Notes: generated by a model not told the origin, from the letters alone. DNA of 64,000 bases from Bacillus sp. REN3 (GCF_017912555.1 NZ_JAERSD010000009.1:1-64000), one strand, 5' to 3'; shown: positions 18,266-27,495, counted from the first letter of the stretch. Program-made: numbers and translations.

Positions 18266-19333
18266 TCATCCATTGTGGTATTTGTACATCCATAGAATTC
18301 CGGATTTCAGCAATCGAGCGACGCGTCCGGTGATTGGGCGATCTGCCACAAGGCCGAATCCATGTTTCTTCCCAAGTGATCCAAGTATGCCTTTCAGCTT
18401 GATCGGCGGGAAGGACTCTGGCGGCTCTTCACCTTTCCAGCGCTTTTGCAGAACCTCTACGATCTGTTCAGCCTGGCCTTCCGCAAGCTGTGCGCTTGGT
18501 GCATGGGGAAGACTGGCACAGTCGCCGACCACATACACATTTTCATTGCCGGGAATATTGTGCTGGGGGGTCAGTACGACCCTTCCCATGCCATCCTTCT
18601 CTACATCCATTGCGCGGACAAGCCTGTTCGCCTGGATTCCTGCCGTCCACACAATCGCATCACAGACAATAGGTTCATCATGATTGTAAAGAACATTCTG
18701 TTCAACTTCTGTAATATTCGCATTGTTGATAATTTCGACATTATGATTGTCAAACCAATTCTCTACATAGGTGCTCAGCCTTTCGGAAAAAGCGGAAAGG
18801 ATATGATTGCCACGGTCGAATAATTTGATATTCAAGTCTTTGCGGCTTTCGCTCAGTTCACTGGCGAGCTCAACTCCACTTAGTCCGGCACCGACAATCG
18901 CGACAGACGACCCAGCAGGCAAATTGTTGAGTGCCTCATAGGTCGCTCGTGATTTTTCAATCGACTGGATGCTGTAGGTATATTTGTCTGCGCCAGGTAC
19001 GTTATGGTATTTATCCTCGCAGCCAAGGCCAATGATCAAATCATCGAATTCAACAGCCTCCCCTTCATCGATTTCAACACGCTTTTTATCGATATTGATG
19101 GCCGTTACTTCGGCATATTTGATTTGAAGGCGAGGATGTTCCGGAAAAGACACCCTGATATGCTGATCGGAGATGGTGCCGGCTGCCAAAGCATAGTATT
19201 CAGTCTTCAGGCAATGGTAGGGGACCCGATCGATCAAGGTGATGGAGACATCTTCAGGAAGATCATTCGGAAGCAATTTGTTCAGAATGCGCATCCCGCC
19301 GTAGCCGCCGCCTAATAGTACGAGTTTTCTCAT
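18266..19333 (-). CDS. yutJ: NDH-2-like FAD/NAD(P) oxidoreductase YutJ
   Basis: A 355-residue flavoprotein of the type II NADH dehydrogenase family. It has FAD-binding GGGYGGMRI at the N-terminus, NAD-binding GAGLSGVELASEL in the middle, and the C-terminal VYVVGDCASLPHAPSAQLAEGQAEQ. It lacks the long C-terminal amphipathic segment of true quinone-reducing NDH-2, so electron acceptor and membrane attachment are uncertain. AAGGAG precedes the ATG. It is the paralogue of YumB at 22680. The synteny yuzD-yutJ-yuzB is as in B. subtilis. Confidence 0.87.
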   Translation of the reverse strand: MRKLVLLGGGYGGMRILNKLLPNDLPEDVSITLIDRVPYHCLKTEYYALAAGTISDQHIRVSFPEHPRLQIKYAEVTAINIDKKRVEIDEGEAVEFDDLIIGLGCEDKYHNVPGADKYTYSIQSIEKSRATYEALNNLPAGSSVAIVGAGLSGVELASELSESRKDLNIKLFDRGNHILSAFSERLSTYVENWFDNHNVEIINNANITEVEQNVLYNHDEPIVCDAIVWTAGIQANRLVRAMDVEKDGMGRVVLTPQHNIPGNENVYVVGDCASLPHAPSAQLAEGQAEQIVEVLQKRWKGEEPPESFPPIKLKGILGSLGKKHGFGLVADRPITGRVARLLKSGILWMYKYHNG

Positions 19334-19689
19334 GTGAATTACTCCTTTTGAGCTGATAAAAAGTGATGGTATTTTGCGATATCAATATTGATCCTTGGGT
19401 ATATCTAAATTGTCGAGCTTCAGGCAGCGCCTTTTTCAGGAAAAAGCAAAAAAATAGCTTTCTCCTCCGGATCGCTTTGGGGCAACATCCACTGTCTCCA
19501 CTTGAGTTGGATGCAGCCTCAGCTGCTTTCCCATTATTTATGGCGTGCCTTCTGTTGTTCACTATACCCTTCAAGGTTCGCATAAAGTTATTTCAAAATA
19601 TTTTTCTCGGTTTCATTCAAACCCATACAAAGTATAACGAAATTGTGACAAAATAACAACAATTTTAATCTTTTCTCGAGTCTTTGAAA
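19334..19689. other. Intergenic region between yutJ and yuzB
   Basis: 356 bases between divergent genes. I find no convincing ORF, RNA motif or repeat. A TTGTGACAAAATAAC stretch near 19642 resembles half of a Rex site but lacks the second half. Confidence 0.5.
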
Positions 19690-19718
19690 TTGACGTACCC
19701 CCGGAAAAACGTTACGAT
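19690..19718 (+). promoter_or_regulatory. yuzB promoter
   Basis: TTGACG (19690-19695), a 17-base spacer, TACGAT (19713-19718), 27 bases before the yuzB ATG. Confidence 0.7.
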
Positions 19719-19744
19719 AAAAAATTAGTAGAGAGGTGAAGCGA

Positions 19745-19984
19745 ATGATAAAGCCGATCATAGAATTTTGCATCAGCAATCTGGCAAGCGGCTCCCAGAA
19801 AGCTAGGGAAGAGCTTGAGCGCGATCCGGACCTGGATGTCATTGAATATGGATGCCTGGGTTATTGCGGCAAATGCGCCCAATCCTTGTTTGCCCTCGTG
19901 AACGGGGATCCAGTGACTGGGGATACGCCAGAAGAGCTGGTTGAAAACATCTATCAATATTTGGATGAAAATCCAATGTTTTAA
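19745..19984 (+). CDS. yuzB: YuzB family protein (DUF1450)
   Basis: A 79-residue protein of the YuzB family (DUF1450). It has four cysteines, C9 and the cluster C37-x3-C41-x2-C44 in [11 protein letters not shown], resembling a thioredoxin-like ferredoxin or metal-binding fold. The function is unknown. The ATG at 19745 follows GAGAGGTGAAG at proper spacing; the in-frame GTG at 19736 is inside that site. The length equals the B. subtilis protein to within one residue. Confidence 0.85.
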   Translation: MIKPIIEFCISNLASGSQKAREELERDPDLDVIEYGCLGYCGKCAQSLFALVNGDPVTGDTPEELVENIYQYLDENPMF

Positions 19985-19993
19985 TCATATATA

Positions 19994-20028
19994 AGGCTGG
20001 CAAGGGAATCCCTTTGCCAGCCTGTTTT
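19994..20028. terminator. Terminator between yuzB and the DUF2225 gene
   Basis: AGGCTGGCA…TGCCAGCCT stem with one bulge, then a T-run on the + strand. It lies between convergent genes. Confidence 0.8.
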
Positions 20029-20720
20029 TAATTGTCCTGCTGCTGATATGCTCTCATTTCCTGCCAGCGATCTTTTGCCATTTGGGTGATGTTCGGTTCA
20101 AACGACTGCTTTTGCCGTTCAATCACCTTTGAGAAAAAACGGACAGCATCCTGGCTATTCCCGGTCCTTCTGGAAAGTTCGCCTATCAAATACATGAGCC
20201 TGTCTTCTGAAACCTGTGTCCCTTTATAATCTCCCGTACTATAGGATTCGATATACTCATGGAGTGCAAGTTTCAGGAATCTCGATTCCTGCTCCATGTT
20301 TTTTTGGGAACGGTACAGCCATGCAGTCCTGATATAGAGGCCCGCTGTGACAATGTGCTTTTCTTTTTTCAGGACTGAGCAGTAAGATCCCAGCTTATAC
20401 GTTTTGACGGCATCTTCTATAGAGCGTTCGCCGCTGAATTCATGGGGGATCCATTGGCTAGACACTTTCTTGTCTAGATCTTCTTTTGTCCCTGGCGGAA
20501 AATAGCTGCTGAACTCATCTGTAAAAGAAAATCCGCATTTAGGGCATACATGGACGAAATACACATTCGGGTTTTCAGAGGTCGATGCATATGATGGAGC
20601 GAAATCGGTATCAAAACTGATAATCTTCACGAAGCGTGAACGGACTTTTTTCGAGGAAAACGTATGGCCGCACAAATGGCATGTATAATCCTTATCGTAT
20701 AATGGCTCTAATTGTGCCAT
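20028..20720 (-). CDS. DUF2225 protein with N-terminal zinc-ribbon motifs
   Basis: A 230-residue cytoplasmic protein. The N-terminal domain has two CxxC pairs, CHLCG near residue 17 and CPKCGFSF near residue 60, probably binding zinc. The rest is helical and TPR-like (AGLYIRTAWLYRSQ…, RFLKLALHEYIES, YLIGELSRRTGNSQDAVRFFSKV). This matches the DUF2225 family of Firmicutes, whose function is unknown. AGGTG lies 6 bases upstream of the ATG at 20720. Confidence 0.8.
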   Translation of the reverse strand: MAQLEPLYDKDYTCHLCGHTFSSKKVRSRFVKIISFDTDFAPSYASTSENPNVYFVHVCPKCGFSFTDEFSSYFPPGTKEDLDKKVSSQWIPHEFSGERSIEDAVKTYKLGSYCSVLKKEKHIVTAGLYIRTAWLYRSQKNMEQESRFLKLALHEYIESYSTGDYKGTQVSEDRLMYLIGELSRRTGNSQDAVRFFSKVIERQKQSFEPNITQMAKDRWQEMRAYQQQDN

Positions 20721-20828
20721 CATTATCACCTGCTCTATTAGTATTCATTAATGCTATAAGAATAGTATACCAGCAGAGGCGTGAAGTTGGACGAACCTTT
20801 TGCCCAAAAGATTTTTCAGCCCGATTGG

Positions 20829-20857
20829 TTGAGCAATGGAAAATGACTGTATATACT
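20829..20857 (+). promoter_or_regulatory. yutM promoter
   Basis: TTGAGC (20829-20834), a 17-base spacer, TATACT (20852-20857), 33 bases before the start codon. Confidence 0.7.
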
Positions 20858-20889
20858 ATAGATAAGCAGGAAACAAGGAGGGGTTACTA

Positions 20890-21252
20890 TTGGAACAGAT
20901 CGTCATCCTTACAGAAGAAGCTGCAATGCAGATTAAAGATATGATGAAGCAAAATGAAGAGGAGTCCGCATTTTTGCGTGTATCCGTAAAAGGCGGCGGC
21001 TGCAGCGGCCTTTCCTACGGAATGGGCTTTGCCCATGAAGTAGAGGAAGGAGATAAGGAGATGGAGCAGCATGGCATTCGCATCCTTGTCGACAAGGACA
21101 GCGCTCCTGTACTGATGGGTACCAAAATAGGCTATAAACAATCCATGATGGGCGGCGGCTTTACCATTGAAAATCCGAATGCCATCGCTTCTTGCGGATG
21201 CGGATCATCATTCAGGACGGCAACCCAAGCTGGAACTCCTGAAGAATGCTAA
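20890..21252 (+). CDS. yutM: A-type Fe-S assembly protein YutM (HesB/IscA family)
   Basis: A 120-residue A-type carrier for Fe-S clusters or iron, equal in length to B. subtilis YutM. The three conserved cysteines are present: C38 in GGGCSG and C102/C104 in ASCGCGSSF. The start is a TTG with AAGGAGGGG about 7 bases upstream; there is no ATG at the family N-terminus. It probably works with YutI in supplying Fe-S enzymes. Confidence 0.92.
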   Translation: MEQIVILTEEAAMQIKDMMKQNEEESAFLRVSVKGGGCSGLSYGMGFAHEVEEGDKEMEQHGIRILVDKDSAPVLMGTKIGYKQSMMGGGFTIENPNAIASCGCGSSFRTATQAGTPEEC

Positions 21253-21254
21253 AC

Positions 21255-21287
21255 AAAAGAGCAAGGTCCCTGACCTTGCTCTTTTTT
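21255..21287. terminator. Bidirectional terminator between yutM and yumC
   Basis: A 14-bp perfect stem (21255-21268 with 21272-21285), a 3-base loop and T-runs on both strands. Confidence 0.92.
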
Positions 21288-21294
21288 CATTGCA

Positions 21295-22290
21295 TCAATT
21301 AAACATGGAAGAACTATGCAACGGCTGGGTTTTAGCCTTTGGATCCATATAGGATTTCGCGTTGTTGACAGCTGTCGGCGCTTCGCCAAAACCAGTAGCG
21401 ATCAGCTTGACTTTGCCTTCGTATGTGCAGATATCACCTGCTGCGTAGATTCCTGGAATGTTCGTTTCCATCTTTGAGTTGACAACTATGGAGTTCTTCT
21501 CGATTTCAAGGCCCCATTCTTTGATTGGACCAAGTGATGAAACAAAACCGAAGTTACAGATGACGGCATCGACATCTACTGTTTCTGTTGCATCGCCATT
21601 TGCATCCTTCAGGACGAGTTGGCTGATTTTTTCTCCATCCCCAACCAGGTCAACTGGAACGAATGGAGTTTTGATATCCACTTTGGATTTCTGAAGGTTT
21701 TCGACACTGTGTTCATGCGCACGGAATTTGTCCCTGCGGTGGACAATCGTTACTTTTTCAGCAATCGGTTCAAGCATCAATGCCCAGTCGACCGCTGAAT
21801 CTCCGCCTCCAAGCACGGCAACCTTCTGGCCTTTGAATTGATGAAGGTCATCGATGAAATAGTGGAGGTTTTTGCCTTCGTATTGACTTGCGTTTTCAAG
21901 CTCAAGCCTGCGTGGCTGGAACGCACCATTTCCAGCAGTGATGATGACGGTCTTTGAGTAGTGGATTTCTTTATCCGTCGTCAGTTTGAAGGTGCCATCT
22001 TCCAACTTCTCAAGTTTTTCGACAGATTGTTCAAGAGCGGCCGCTGGCTCGAACTTTGCCATCTGTTCCTTAAGGTTATTGATCAGTTCCTGGGCCCGAA
22101 TCTTAGGGAACCCTGCAACATCATATATATATTTCTCAGGATAAAGCGCTGATAACTGACCACCCAGCTGAGGCAGGCTTTCGATAATCTTGACTGTTGC
22201 TTGTCTCATCCCGCCGTAAAATGCTGTGAACAGACCAGCCGGACCCCCGCCGATAATCGTAATGTCATATACTTTTTGATCTTCTTTCAC
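21295..22290 (-). CDS. yumC: Ferredoxin/flavodoxin-NADP+ reductase YumC
   Basis: A 331-residue thioredoxin-reductase-like ferredoxin-NADP+ reductase (FNR2 type). It has FAD-binding [19 protein letters not shown]-binding [11 protein letters not shown] with the RRDKFRAHE phosphate-recognition segment, and no redox CxxC, which separates it from thioredoxin reductase. Length and sequence match B. subtilis YumC (332 residues). The start is GTG at 22290 with GAGGGGGAT upstream. It moves electrons between NADPH and ferredoxin or flavodoxin in the cytoplasm. Confidence 0.94.
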   Translation of the reverse strand: MKEDQKVYDITIIGGGPAGLFTAFYGGMRQATVKIIESLPQLGGQLSALYPEKYIYDVAGFPKIRAQELINNLKEQMAKFEPAAALEQSVEKLEKLEDGTFKLTTDKEIHYSKTVIITAGNGAFQPRRLELENASQYEGKNLHYFIDDLHQFKGQKVAVLGGGDSAVDWALMLEPIAEKVTIVHRRDKFRAHEHSVENLQKSKVDIKTPFVPVDLVGDGEKISQLVLKDANGDATETVDVDAVICNFGFVSSLGPIKEWGLEIEKNSIVVNSKMETNIPGIYAAGDICTYEGKVKLIATGFGEAPTAVNNAKSYMDPKAKTQPLHSSSMFN

Positions 22291-22489
22291 TCCATATCCC
22301 CCTCACTATGTAGTAAAAATGCTCCACTTTTTATAATACCATAAATGCACTAAATAAAACTGATAAACATAATGCAACCAACCTCTTGGCACACTAACTT
22401 TGAAAAAAAAAGATCGTTTCATAGCGAAAAAAAGAGAACACGGATTATTTTCTGAATATTTGTAAGTTGAGAATTCCTAATTATATCGC

Positions 22490-22518
22490 TTGAAAAAGCA
22501 TAGGAAAAAGCATATCAT
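22490..22518 (+). promoter_or_regulatory. Probable yumB promoter
   Basis: TTGAAA (22490-22495), a 17-base spacer, TATCAT (22513-22518). It would give a leader of about 155 bases that includes the Rex-like site. Confidence 0.5.
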
Positions 22519-22578
22519 GTTAGATAGGCAAGAATGTTAAGATTTTGTGACATTTTTAGGACATTTTTTTGAACATTT

Positions 22579-22596
22579 TAGTGAATTTTATCACAA
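22579..22596. promoter_or_regulatory. Candidate Rex operator upstream of yumB
   Basis: TAGTGA-N6-TCACAA on the + strand (TTGTGA-N6-TCACTA on the other), one mismatch from the Rex pattern TTGTGA-N6-TCACAA. Rex is the NADH-sensing repressor that controls an NDH-2 gene in B. subtilis. The site lies about 85 bases before the yumB start, within the inferred leader. Binding is inferred. Confidence 0.55.
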
Positions 22597-22679
22597 ACTT
22601 ACCCGAAAGCAATATGTTGGCTGCTGAATAGAAAGCAGGCCAATAGAAAAAATTTTTTATAAAGGTGGAAGTGATCACT

Positions 22680-23897
22680 TTGAGAAAGCCAAAAATCGTT
22701 ATTTTAGGAGCAGGATACGGGGGACTGATGACAGCAACCCGTCTACAGAAAACGGTAGGAGTGAATGAGGCGGACATCGTCCTTGTCAATAAGAATGATT
22801 ATCACTATGAGACAACATGGCTTCATGAAGCCTCAGCCGGAACGCTGCACCATGACAAAGTCAGATATGAAATCCGCGATGTAATTGACCGTCACAAAAT
22901 AGAGTTCGTCCAGGGCACGGTTGAAGAAGTCAAAATGGAAGAAAAACGTGTCATTCTTGAAAATGGGGATATCGCGTATGACTATCTTGTCATTGCCCTC
23001 GGTGCTGAACCTGAAACTTTTGGCATTAAAGGATTGAAGGAGTACGCTTTCTCCATCGTGAATGTTAACTCTGCAAGGCAAATCCGCGAGCATATTGAGT
23101 ACCAGTTCGCGACATACAACACAGAAGCAGAGAAGAAGGATGAGCGCCTGGCCATTGTCGTCGGTGGTGCCGGTTTTACAGGAATCGAGTTCCTTGGCGA
23201 ATTGACAAACCGAGTGCCTGAGCTGTGCCGTGAGTATGACGTCGACTACCATAAGGTCAAGATCATCTGCGTGGAAGCTGCACCCATGGTCCTTCCAGGA
23301 TTCGACCCTGAGCTGGTGGATTATGCAGTTGCCCAGCTTGAGAAAAAAGGTGTCGAATTCCGCATCGGAACAGCTATCAAAGAAGCGACTCCAGAGGGGA
23401 TCATCGTCGCAAAAGGTGAAGATGAAGTTGAGGAAATCAGAGCTGAGACTGTCGTCTGGGCGGCTGGTGTACGTGGCAACTCAGTAATTGAAAAATCAGG
23501 AATCGAAGCCATGCGAGGCCGTGTAAAGGTCCAGCCTGACCTTAGGGTTCCTGGATCGGAAGATGTATTCATCGTCGGCGACTGCGCGCTGATCATCAAT
23601 GAAGAAATCAACCGTCCTTTCCCGCCAACTGCTCAAATCGCGATGCAGCAAGGGGAAGTCTGTGCGCACAATATCGCAGCTTTAGTCCGTGGAAAAACAG
23701 AACTGGAAGCATTCCAGCCTGATATAAAAGGTACGGTATGCTCGCTTGGCGAAGATGACGCGATTGGCGTGGCATTCGGCAAGAAAATGGTGGGCACGAA
23801 AGCATCTTTCATGAAGAAGATGATCGACAACCGCGCGTTATATATGATCGGCGGGCCGTCACTGGTCCTTAAGAAAGGAAAATTCAATCTTCTATAA
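22680..23897 (+). CDS. yumB: Type II NADH dehydrogenase YumB
   Basis: A 405-residue NDH-2, oxidising NADH and reducing menaquinone at the inner face of the membrane without proton pumping. FAD motif [15 protein letters not shown] at the N-terminus, NAD motif [16 protein letters not shown] mid-protein, [10 protein letters not shown], the quinone-site motif TAQIAMQQG, and a C-terminal basic membrane-binding tail are all present. The TTG at 22680 gives [12 protein letters not shown], matching B. subtilis YumB in start and length; a GTG at 22671 and another at 22665 are less likely. A Rex-like operator lies upstream. Confidence 0.93.
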   Translation: MRKPKIVILGAGYGGLMTATRLQKTVGVNEADIVLVNKNDYHYETTWLHEASAGTLHHDKVRYEIRDVIDRHKIEFVQGTVEEVKMEEKRVILENGDIAYDYLVIALGAEPETFGIKGLKEYAFSIVNVNSARQIREHIEYQFATYNTEAEKKDERLAIVVGGAGFTGIEFLGELTNRVPELCREYDVDYHKVKIICVEAAPMVLPGFDPELVDYAVAQLEKKGVEFRIGTAIKEATPEGIIVAKGEDEVEEIRAETVVWAAGVRGNSVIEKSGIEAMRGRVKVQPDLRVPGSEDVFIVGDCALIINEEINRPFPPTAQIAMQQGEVCAHNIAALVRGKTELEAFQPDIKGTVCSLGEDDAIGVAFGKKMVGTKASFMKKMIDNRALYMIGGPSLVLKKGKFNLL

Positions 23898-23909
23898 TGG
23901 ATTGGCTTT

Positions 23910-23957
23910 AAGAGGCTGTCCCAAAAGTATAACTTTTGGGACAGCCTCTTTTCTTTT
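23910..23957 (+). terminator. Long terminator after yumB
   Basis: A 19-bp perfect stem (23910-23928 with 23932-23950), a 3-base loop, then a T-rich tail. The stem word AGAGGCTGTCCCAAAAGT recurs in bacilli as I recall, so this may be a dispersed repeat used as a terminator. Confidence 0.9.
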
Positions 23958-23969
23958 TGTTATTAAACA

Positions 23970-24130
23970 ACCCGCTGTCTTACGCTCCAGGCCCTTCGCT
24001 TTCCGAGGGCGTGCCGAGAAGTCTCATAAGCGCTTGCGCCTGCTGGGTCTCCCCTTGCCGGAAGATGGCCAATTGAGACCCGCCGACCGAAGCGGTTACC
24101 TTGGAAGCATTTTTCCTATGGCAGCCAAAG
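23970..24130 (-). repeat. GC-rich dispersed intergenic element, copy 1
   Basis: No ORF. On the minus strand it contains CGGAAAGCGAAGGGCCTGGA, the same order of words as in the copies at 29924 and 49021, in the opposite orientation. It resembles the roughly 150-base GC-rich elements scattered between genes in many Bacillaceae genomes. This copy is diverged. Confidence 0.6.
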
Positions 24131-24257
24131 AATTGCTCCATGCTGGGTATTTATATTATTTTTATAATTTTCTGAAATTTTAAGAATGTGATAGAAATTC
24201 AGAGAAAAACCACGATGTAGACGCTTACAAGTGGTTTTTTTGGCCGAATTTCCTCCT

Positions 24258-24286
24258 TTTCAATTTCAAGAGATTTTTGATATATT
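24258..24286 (+). promoter_or_regulatory. yuiA promoter (extended -10)
   Basis: TTTCAA (24258-24263), 17 bases, TATATT (24281-24286) preceded by TGA, an extended -10. Confidence 0.6.
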
Positions 24287-24321
24287 ATCAGAAAATTCCA
24301 TAATAAAAGGAGAGAAGCTTA

Positions 24322-24447
24322 ATGGCCCCACACCGAAATGATTCAAACAAATGTCCATATTGCTCAGGGAAAGGTTATTTCCAATTGCTTCTTGGCGGTT
24401 CGGAAACATGCACTTGCTGCAGTGGCTCAGGAAAATCAAAAAAATAA
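24322..24447 (+). CDS. yuiA: YuiA-like small zinc-finger protein
   Basis: A 41-residue protein with one DnaJ-type zinc module: C11-x2-C14-SGKGYF and C30-x2-C33-SGSG, joined by QLLLGGSET. The central block matches B. subtilis YuiA, and the gene sits directly before yuiB as there. AAAGGAGAG precedes the ATG. It is too short for normal ORF thresholds. Role unknown; the motif suggests zinc binding. Confidence 0.85.
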   Translation: MAPHRNDSNKCPYCSGKGYFQLLLGGSETCTCCSGSGKSKK

Positions 24448-24579
24448 ACGATTATCTTTTGGAGCCTTCGCTTGATGCGGGGTTTTTCTTTTTGCCTTGA
24501 TAGCAGCCTGGCAAGCATTTCATTGACGGTTAATAGGACATTCAGTACACTAGAAATGATGTGTACTGGGGGGAATTAG

Positions 24580-24900
24580 ATGTTAACGATTGTTACGCTC
24601 ATCATTTCGATGCTGCTATTCTTTGTCCTGTTTTTCGGGATTGGTTTCTTGTTGAATATGCTATTGAGAATGTCATGGGTCATGGCGATTCTCTATCCTT
24701 TGATTGCAATCTTCATCATCGACCAGGTACGGTTCGTCGAGTATTTTACTAATAGCGGCGAAGCGTTGACGGACCTGGGCCAGAGGATTTCAAAACTGGC
24801 GGCTGCCGATGTCCTCATTTTGAGCAGCGGGATGGCCGGGGCTGTACTTGCTGGCATCGTCATCAGGATTTTAAGGAAAAAAGGATACCAGATGTTTTAA
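24580..24900 (+). CDS. yuiB: Membrane protein YuiB
   Basis: A 106-residue membrane protein with about three hydrophobic helices (residues 3-26, 33-50, 80-95) and a short basic C-terminus. It is recognised as YuiB by sequence and by position between yuiA and yuiC. No catalytic motif; function unknown. A ribosome-binding site (TGGGGGGAA) precedes the ATG. Confidence 0.8.
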   Translation: MLTIVTLIISMLLFFVLFFGIGFLLNMLLRMSWVMAILYPLIAIFIIDQVRFVEYFTNSGEALTDLGQRISKLAAADVLILSSGMAGAVLAGIVIRILRKKGYQMF

Positions 24901-24924
24901 AAGCCTTCATTTGAAGGTTTTTTA
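24901..24924 (+). terminator. Terminator after yuiB
   Basis: CCTTC-ATTT-GAAGG hairpin followed by six T's. Confidence 0.65.
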
Positions 24925-25134
24925 TTTTCGGATAAAACGGGAAATCCGCAAACAATCAGGGAGCTTTTCAGCGCCTCATGACCAGGGAGCCCTTATTTTT
25001 GGGTGTGTTAAGCTGTCTGGGTGATTCCTTTTTACTGGTATTTAAATAGGTCGAATAGCACGATTTTGCTCCTTTCAGGAATATTTCTCGATTCTTTGGG
25101 AAATTAATAGACTTGGGAGGAGTGAAAAAATTAT

Positions 25135-25845
25135 ATGAATATTTTAAAGAGCTGGGTCAGGCGCTCGGCGATGGCGGTTTTGTTTTTTGCTGCCATAACA
25201 TCCACTTTCCAGTCGATATCAGGGGTAGAGGCTTCCACATTTGCCTCATACGTCTTTGATCGCGAAGGAACCGAACAACAAGAAGTATCCAAATTTGATC
25301 ATAAACTGAAAACAGTTGGATTGGCTTTTAAGTTTTTGAAAAAAGTATCTGACTACAAAACCGAGATTTCATCTAGTGAGAAGGTGACAGGGACACCGCC
25401 TACGTTAGAAGAGTCGCAGAATTGGTCACAATATCCGAAGAAGACGATTGTTGCAACGGGCTATACTGCGGGAATCGAGTCAACCGGCAAAAATCCTGGG
25501 CACCCACAATATGGGATTACATACTCAGGGGTAAAAGTAAAGCGTGACCTTTATTCAACGGTAGCGGCCGATCTGACCGTATTCCCGATCGGCACTGTCC
25601 TATTCATCCCTGGATACGGTTTCGGAGTTGTCGCTGATAAAGGCGCCGCGATCAAAGGAAATAAACTCGACCTCTATTATGAAACAGTAAAAGATGTGTA
25701 CGAGCAGTGGGGCAAAAAGACACTGGATGTATACGTGGTCGAAATGGGTGACGGCAAGCTTACCGAGGCAGACCTGAAAGCCTTGAATGAAAATGAATCG
25801 ATGCAGGTATTCCGCCAGCAATATACCGGCGGCAAAAAATCCTGA
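25135..25845 (+). CDS. yuiC: 3D-domain protein YuiC (Sps/MltA-like)
   Basis: A 236-residue secreted or anchored protein: a signal sequence (residues 1-33, [15 protein letters not shown]), a linker, then a C-terminal 3D (Asp-Asp-Asp) domain with [18 protein letters not shown]. This double-psi barrel domain is shared with lytic transglycosylases; in B. subtilis YuiC is a stationary-phase survival (Sps) protein able to cleave peptidoglycan glycan strands. It is therefore probably a muralytic enzyme outside the membrane. A GGGAGGAGTG site precedes the ATG. Confidence 0.88.
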   Translation: MNILKSWVRRSAMAVLFFAAITSTFQSISGVEASTFASYVFDREGTEQQEVSKFDHKLKTVGLAFKFLKKVSDYKTEISSSEKVTGTPPTLEESQNWSQYPKKTIVATGYTAGIESTGKNPGHPQYGITYSGVKVKRDLYSTVAADLTVFPIGTVLFIPGYGFGVVADKGAAIKGNKLDLYYETVKDVYEQWGKKTLDVYVVEMGDGKLTEADLKALNENESMQVFRQQYTGGKKS

Positions 25846-25847
25846 AA

Positions 25848-25881
25848 AAAAGGGCAAATTCCTGATGGAGTTTGCCCTTTT
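25848..25881. terminator. Bidirectional terminator between yuiC and the cobalamin-binding gene
   Basis: AAAAGGGCAAA…TTTGCCCTTTT stem with a 12-base loop and T-runs on both strands. Confidence 0.85.
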
Positions 25882-25887
25882 CCGTGA

Positions 25888-26655
25888 TTAACTATGAATC
25901 AGGCCATAGAGCTTTTCAAGGCCGTCGAGAAGTCTAGGTGACGGGCGGCAAAATAGCTCTTCTTCGAGGATGAGAATCCGGTCTTTTTTGACTGCGTCCA
26001 GTTCTTCCCATCCTGGCCTTTTTGTAATTTGTTCTTTTTTCACCTTTTGTCTGCTGACACCAACCCAGGCGATGCATATGTAATCGGGGTTCCGTGAACG
26101 GACATCATCCCAGTCCGTCTGGACGCTTGCCAATTCCACATCCTTAAAAGCATTTTCAGCGCCGGCTGCTTCTGACAGTTCAGTAAGCCAATTAATGTTA
26201 CCCGGCGTAAACACAGGCTTTGGCCACCATTCCCAATAGAGCCTTGGCCAATAAACTGCCTGGCTGCCCTTGGCCTTCGTTTCCTCGAAACGGGAACGGA
26301 ATTCCCTGGCTGCTTCCTTGCCCCGCTCTGGCATCTGCAAGGCTTCCGCAGTTATCAGCAGATCTTTTTCAATATCAGCAAAGGATTGAGGATTCAGGAC
26401 GATATACGGAAGCCCGAGCTCCTTCAAGCCTTCCACATTCTTTTCCATTCCCGGGACGCTCAGTGACGCAAGAACAAGATCTGGCTTCAGCTGCTGTACA
26501 AGGTCAAGGTCAATAGACAGGTCAGGCCCAAGCTTTGGCAGCCGCTTGATTGACTCCGGCCAATCAGAAAAATCATCGACCCCAACAAGTAAATGGGCAA
26601 GTCCCAGGAACTCCATGATTTCAGTGTTGCTCGGGCACAATGAAACGACTCTCAT
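25888..26655 (-). CDS. BtuF-like cobalamin-binding protein without signal peptide
   Basis: A 255-residue class III substrate-binding-protein fold (BtuF/COG0614). The N-terminal VVSLCPSNTEIMEFLGL, VGVDDFSDWP and LKPDLVLA segments are typical of B12/siderophore-binding proteins. The ATG is immediately before the mature-domain start: there is no signal peptide or lipobox, and the preceding sequence is intergenic. It may therefore act in the cytoplasm, or use an unrecognised export route. No ABC permease or ATPase lies nearby. It follows yuiD by 46 bases on the same strand, a likely operon. Confidence 0.8.
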   Translation of the reverse strand: MRVVSLCPSNTEIMEFLGLAHLLVGVDDFSDWPESIKRLPKLGPDLSIDLDLVQQLKPDLVLASLSVPGMEKNVEGLKELGLPYIVLNPQSFADIEKDLLITAEALQMPERGKEAAREFRSRFEETKAKGSQAVYWPRLYWEWWPKPVFTPGNINWLTELSEAAGAENAFKDVELASVQTDWDDVRSRNPDYICIAWVGVSRQKVKKEQITKRPGWEELDAVKKDRILILEEELFCRPSPRLLDGLEKLYGLIHS

Positions 26656-26701
26656 ATGATCACCTACTTTTCAAAATGAAATCCTTAATCCGATTATACC
26701 G

Positions 26702-27178
26702 TCATGATAAAAGATAATGAAGCAACAGCGTGAGGAGAATTCCGCTCAATCCCCCGAAAAACACTTCAATCGGTTTATGGCCAAGCAGTTCCTTCAATTC
26801 TTTCCGCTTTTCCTGTTCGGGTTTCTGCTGCCACCCTTTTGCTTCCTGGACAAGTTTCCCGAAATCTGCAACAAGCTGGTTCAGGACAATTGCCTGCTCA
26901 CCAGCTTGACGCCGGACCCCGGTCGCATCAAACATCGTGATGATCGCGAACACGGCTGAAACAGCAAAAACAGCGGAGCCGAGGCCTGTTTCAAGAGCAA
27001 CGCCCGTCGATAAAGCGGTAACAGCAGCAGAATGAGAGCTTGGCATTCCTCCTGTACTGGTAAGGAGCGACCAATCAAGCTTTCTCGTAGCAAGATATTG
27101 GATTGGGACTTTGATGAATTGTGCGAAAAAAATCGCTGTAATTGATGCCCATAATGGAAAGTTCATAAGCAACTCCAT
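26702..27178 (-). CDS. yuiD: Divergent PAP2-family membrane protein YuiD
   Basis: A 158-residue membrane protein (DUF212, divergent PAP2 family), exactly the length of B. subtilis YuiD. It shows a conserved GGMPSSHSAAVTALSTG motif, equivalent to the PSGH phosphatase motif, and FDATGVRRQAGEQA. Probably a lipid-phosphate phosphatase-like protein in the cell membrane; the substrate is unknown. Two ATGs (27178, 27166) both have possible ribosome-binding sites; the longer matches the orthologue. Confidence 0.87.
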   Translation of the reverse strand: MELLMNFPLWASITAIFFAQFIKVPIQYLATRKLDWSLLTSTGGMPSSHSAAVTALSTGVALETGLGSAVFAVSAVFAIITMFDATGVRRQAGEQAIVLNQLVADFGKLVQEAKGWQQKPEQEKRKELKELLGHKPIEVFFGGLSGILLTLLLHYLLS

Positions 27179-27495
27179 ATCCGATTCCCCCTGTTCTTTT
27201 CTATTTTAAAACAAAGCCATTTTTGGCTGTGGACTGCACTTGTCCCTGATTGGATTGGAACGTCCTTCGCGCTTTCTTTGGGCTATGCTGCATTGCCATG
27301 CAGAAAAAAGCAGCCCATCGGAGACCAACCATGTCCATCGGAGGCGTGCTGGTTCCTGGTTCACCAACAGAAGGCAGCCCTGCCTCTTTTAAAAAAATTG
27401 CCACTATTAAGTAATACCCAACATATGCGGGAACATTACATGATTGTGCACGTTTTGTTAAGATAGTCTTATGTCTGTGATAGGTGGGATGTTAG
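27179..27495. other. Intergenic region, yuiD to DUF309 gene
   Basis: 317 bases. It contains a possible hairpin, TGGGCT…AGCCCA around 27270-27310, with an inner CTGCAT/ATGCAG pair. I recognise no RNA family or gene. Confidence 0.4.

Noticed and set aside
19263-19583. Minus-strand ORF in the yutJ upstream region
   Set aside because: Overlaps the yutJ start in another frame and has random-looking composition.
27201-27404. Minus-strand ORF of 67 residues
   Set aside because: No start signal and no similarity; lies in the yuiD upstream gap.
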